Shown here: in pieces, positions 61,177-64,000 of the stretch
How positions within the stretch are numbered: the stretch's first letter is position 1
How the letters are laid out: each line of letters starts with the position of its first letter
Source: CBDAPU01 sp965198875
Lineage (GTDB): Bacteria > Pseudomonadota > Gammaproteobacteria > Eutrophobiales > Eutrophobiaceae
Reading direction: 5' to 3'
Assembly: GCA_965198875.1 (NCBI GenBank)
Contig: CBDAPU010000001.1
Location: forward strand, 2,046,001-2,110,000
Length of the DNA: 64,000 nt
Translations under genes and position numbers: made by a program
Notes under the pieces: model-generated
Told to the model about the DNA's origin: nothing
The model's input: the letters and a program-made list of their open reading frames with translations, nothing else
Databases searched by the model: none

Positions 61177-62162
61177 TGGCGATGGCGGATGGGCCTATTC
61201 TGAGCGTTCAAGATCTGATCGTCAGTTTCACCTCGGATGAAGGTGAAGATGCAGTGCTGGATCGGGTTTGCCTCACCCTGCGCCGAAATCAGATACTGGG
61301 TGTGGTAGGTGAGTCCGGATGTGGCAAGAGTGTGACGGCCCTTGCGATTTTGCGGTTATTACCCCAACCTGCGGGGAAGATCGTCTCAGGCAAGATCATA
61401 TTTAATGATGTTGATTTGTTAAAACAGCCGTCCGAGGAGATGTATAAAATCCGTGGCCGTCACATCTCCATGATCTTCCAGGAGCCGATGACCGCTCTCA
61501 ATCCGGTGCAGCGGGTCGGCAAGCAATTATCGGAAGTCTACAAATTGCATTTTCCCCGTATGAGCGATGAGCGGATCACCGATGCGGCGATAGAGATGTT
61601 GATCAGGGTCGGGATCCCGGCGGCGGATAGAAGGATCCATGACTATCCCCATCAGCTATCGGGCGGTATGCGCCAACGTATTATGATCGCCATGGCGCTG
61701 GCGCCGCAGCCGCAGATCCTGATAGCGGATGAACCCACCACCGCATTGGACGTCACCATACAGGGGCAGATACTGGAGTTGTTGAAAGCGTTGCAAAAAG
61801 AATCCGGCATGTCCATTATCTTCATCACCCATGATCTGGGTGTTGTCGCCAATTTATGTGATGAGGTGATGGTGATGTATGCAGGCAGGGTTGTGGAGAG
61901 GGCGCGAACGGAAGAGCTGTTTCGATCGCCGTCACACCCTTACACAAAGGGCCTGTTAAATGCTATTCCCCATCTTGACGGCGTTGCGAAATCCAGACTG
62001 AATGTGATCGAGGGGGTGGTGCCAAGCCCGGGGCATTTCCCGGATGGGTGTCGGTTTCAGGACAGGTGCGAATATGTGCAGGCCGATTGCAAGGCGCATG
62101 CGCCGCCTCTTAAGAGGGTATCCAGCCAGCATCAGGTGGCCTGTCTGCACTGGAAGGACTAA
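61176..62162 (+). CDS. oppD: Peptide ABC transporter ATPase (OppD/DppD type)
   Basis: 328 residues. Walker A GESGCGKS at 45-52, signature LSGGMRQR, Walker B ILIADEPTTALD, and the OppD C-terminal cysteine motif (CRFQDRCEYVQADCKAHAP) that binds an iron-sulfur cluster in some homologs. It directly abuts the OppF gene. Confidence 0.93.
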   Translation: MAMADGPILSVQDLIVSFTSDEGEDAVLDRVCLTLRRNQILGVVGESGCGKSVTALAILRLLPQPAGKIVSGKIIFNDVDLLKQPSEEMYKIRGRHISMIFQEPMTALNPVQRVGKQLSEVYKLHFPRMSDERITDAAIEMLIRVGIPAADRRIHDYPHQLSGGMRQRIMIAMALAPQPQILIADEPTTALDVTIQGQILELLKALQKESGMSIIFITHDLGVVANLCDEVMVMYAGRVVERARTEELFRSPSHPYTKGLLNAIPHLDGVAKSRLNVIEGVVPSPGHFPDGCRFQDRCEYVQADCKAHAPPLKRVSSQHQVACLHWKD

Positions 62163-63152
62163 ATGAAACAGCCGCTGCTCAGTGTGCAAAACCTGAAAAA
62201 ATACTACCCCATCCGAGGCGGTATTTTATTTCGTCAAATTGCACAGACTTTTGCCGTTGATGACGTCTCTTTTGATGTGCTCCCCGGCGAGACATTGGGT
62301 CTTGTGGGGGAGTCAGGTTGCGGCAAAAGCACTATTGCGAAAACACTATTGCGCCTGCATGAACCCACTTCCGGCAGGGTTATCTTCAATGGAGCGGATC
62401 TGCTTGGCATGGACAGGGCGGCTTTAAGAAGTGTGCGTAGAGAAATACAAATCGTGTTTCAGGATCCGGCCGAGTCCTTGAACTCAAGACAAACGGTGGG
62501 CGCCATCCTGGAGGAGCCGTTTATTATTCATGCTATCGGTACGCTTGCAGAGAGGAGAAAATGGGTACGGGAGCTGCTCGAGCAGGTGGGTTTACAGGCG
62601 GATGCGATCAACCGCTATCCCCATGAGTTCTCCGGTGGTCAGCGTCAGCGTATTGGTATCGCCCGGGCCATTGCCTTAAAACCGAAATTGCTCATCTGTG
62701 ATGAGCCGGTGTCGGCCCTGGATGTTTCCATCCAGTCGCAGATCCTGAATTTATTGCATGACTTACAATGCGAGCTGGATTTAACGGTGATCTTCATCGC
62801 CCATAACCTGGCGGTGGTCAAACACGTCTCTGATCGGATCGCCGTGATGTATCTGGGTAAAATCGTTGAGATAGGTGATGCTGAGGGGCTTTATGAACAG
62901 CCGATACACCCCTATACCAGGGCGCTCATACGCTCTATTCCGGCGCCTGATCCTGCTGCAAAGTCGCAATTTAACGCCTTGCAGGGAGAGGTGCCATCGC
63001 CGATGAACCCCCCTTCAGGATGTTATTTTCATACTCGCTGTCCACATGTTCGTGAGCGATGTAGAAGTGAGCCGCCGAAATTAAACGGCATAAAGCTGGC
63101 GAACGGGCGTCTACGCCGTCTCGCCTGTCATTATGCGGCGGATTTTCTATAA
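62163..63152 (+). CDS. oppF: Peptide ABC transporter ATPase (OppF/DppF type)
   Basis: 329 residues. Walker A GESGCGKS at 49-56, signature FSGGQRQR, Walker B LLICDEPVSALD, and the C-terminal Cys block CYFHTRCPHVRERC. It starts one base after the OppD stop. With OppD it forms the ATPase pair of the YejBE-type transporter, and may also serve the ATPase-less oppABC set across the divergent promoter. Confidence 0.93.
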   Translation: MKQPLLSVQNLKKYYPIRGGILFRQIAQTFAVDDVSFDVLPGETLGLVGESGCGKSTIAKTLLRLHEPTSGRVIFNGADLLGMDRAALRSVRREIQIVFQDPAESLNSRQTVGAILEEPFIIHAIGTLAERRKWVRELLEQVGLQADAINRYPHEFSGGQRQRIGIARAIALKPKLLICDEPVSALDVSIQSQILNLLHDLQCELDLTVIFIAHNLAVVKHVSDRIAVMYLGKIVEIGDAEGLYEQPIHPYTRALIRSIPAPDPAAKSQFNALQGEVPSPMNPPSGCYFHTRCPHVRERCRSEPPKLNGIKLANGRLRRLACHYAADFL

Positions 63153-63241
63153 AATGAATGGGCCAAAGTCACGTTAAATACGTAGAATAGGCGCCATAGT
63201 TGTGGTTATCTTAATATGCTTCACATAGCAAAGGTGAGCCA

Positions 63242-64000
63242 ATGTCAGAGGATAAGCAAACGCAAGCCGTCTTTATAGTAGACGGCAACCGCACGCCATT
63301 TCTAAAAGCCCGGGGGGTGCCCGGGCCTTTCACCGCCTCGGATCTGGCCGTCTATGCTGCGCGGCCCCTCATACAACGACAGCCGTTTCCAGCCACGGCA
63401 TTTGATAGCGTTGTATTAGGGGCGACGATGCCATCGCCTGATGAGGCGAATATCGCCAGGATAGCGGCGTTGCGCCTGGGGTGTGGTGAGCATGTACCGG
63501 CCTGGAGCGTCCAGCGAAACTGTGCATCGGGTATGCAGGCCATTGATAGCGGCGCCCGTGAGATCCTGTCTGGACGAGCGGATCTGGTATTAGCCGGTGG
63601 CGCCGAGGCCATGAGCCATGCGCCATTATTATTCAGTCAGGCCATGGTCACCTGGCTGGGCCGGCTTTGGGGCGCCAAAGACGTGCCCGGTAAAGTTAAA
63701 AGACTAGTTCAATTCCGGCCGGCATTCCTTAAACCGGTCATCGCCTTGTTAAGGGGGTTGACCGATCCGGTTGTTGGTCTGAATATGGGGCAGACGGCGG
63801 AAGAGTTGGCCTATCGCTTTGCTATTGCGCGCAGGCAAATGGATGAATACGCCGTATCCAGTCATCTGCGCCTGGTTGCCGCACAGGATGAGAAAAGACT
63901 CACTGAGATGACCGGGATCTATGATAACGAGGGAAATCATTATGCCCATGATGATGGGGCCAGGGCCAATAGCAGTGTCGAGAGACTGGCGATACTACGT
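63242..64000 (+). CDS. Thiolase / acetyl-CoA C-acyltransferase (FadI-like), 3' end cut by the window edge
   Basis: About 253 residues in an open frame to the last base, so the C-terminal half (GHP and catalytic CxG motifs) is outside. The start has AAGGTGAG 5 bases upstream. The N-terminus VFIVDGNRTPF and nucleophile block VQRNCASGMQA (C94) define a thiolase; GGAEAMSHAP and the NMGQTAEELA segment fit the degradative, trifunctional-type (FadI) subgroup. It likely acts in fatty-acid or acetoacetyl-CoA metabolism. Confidence 0.9.
   Translation, partial: MSEDKQTQAVFIVDGNRTPFLKARGVPGPFTASDLAVYAARPLIQRQPFPATAFDSVVLGATMPSPDEANIARIAALRLGCGEHVPAWSVQRNCASGMQAIDSGAREILSGRADLVLAGGAEAMSHAPLLFSQAMVTWLGRLWGAKDVPGKVKRLVQFRPAFLKPVIALLRGLTDPVVGLNMGQTAEELAYRFAIARRQMDEYAVSSHLRLVAAQDEKRLTEMTGIYDNEGNHYAHDDGARANSSVERLAILR

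Overview
The window comes from a chromosome of a Gram-negative gammaproteobacterium. Several blocks keep gammaproteobacterial order: ispB against rplU-rpmA-obgE-proB; murJ-ribF-ileS-lspA-ispH beside a type IV pilus minor-pilin cluster; lpxH-ppiB-cysS; ampD-ampE near nadC; and tig-clpP-clpX-lon-hupB-tRNA-ppiD-fabI. The outer-membrane genes (lpxH, a TonB-dependent receptor, lipoproteins) fit. An MtdA-type methylene-tetrahydromethanopterin/tetrahydrofolate dehydrogenase divergent from an FchA-type cyclohydrolase suggests C1 (methylotroph or methanotroph) metabolism; this is inference from two genes.

Layout. 1-5.8 kb: partial dacB and ispB (minus), then rplU, rpmA, obgE, proB (plus) and rpsT (minus, TTG start). 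5.9-12.9 kb: murJ, ribF, ileS, lspA, ispH, mostly overlapping or abutting. 13-24 kb: a minus-strand secretion/adhesion block of pilE, a HEAT-like lipoprotein, fimT, pilV, pilW, pilX, a small Cys-containing secreted protein, a very large pilY1, and two DUF4124 proteins, one fused to a glutaredoxin domain. 24-31.8 kb: tRNA-Thr, an orphan TonB receptor, a run of mtdA, a Sel1/SPOR gene and two paralogous genes of no family I recognise, and the divergent fchA. 32-38.3 kb: nadC, a retropepsin-like protease, ampD, ampE, lpxH, ppiB, cysS. 38.5-42.4 kb: a tRNA cluster Pro-Arg-His-Lys in which tRNA-Arg(UCU) is split by a group I intron, a decayed UvrD-type helicase fragment, ppk2, a Sel1 lipoprotein, a Cys-rich secreted protein and tRNA-Leu. 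42.4-53.5 kb: the tig-clpP-clpX-lon proteostasis block, a frameshifted hupB, tRNA-Val and tRNA-Asp, ppiD, a dicarboxylate/amino-acid symporter and fabI. 53.6-63.2 kb: two back-to-back peptide ABC transporters. 63.2 kb to the end: a partial thiolase.

The most striking element is the 266-nt group I intron in the anticodon loop of tRNA-Arg(UCU). It carries recognisable P, Q, R and S core elements and splice boundaries that restore a perfect 7-nt anticodon loop. Other points of interest are a PilY1 whose von Willebrand A domain is interrupted by about 500 residues of repeated beta-rich modules, the tandem unknown paralogs in the mtdA run, and two small families of dispersed intergenic repeats. 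I saw no insertion sequence, CRISPR array or phage module.
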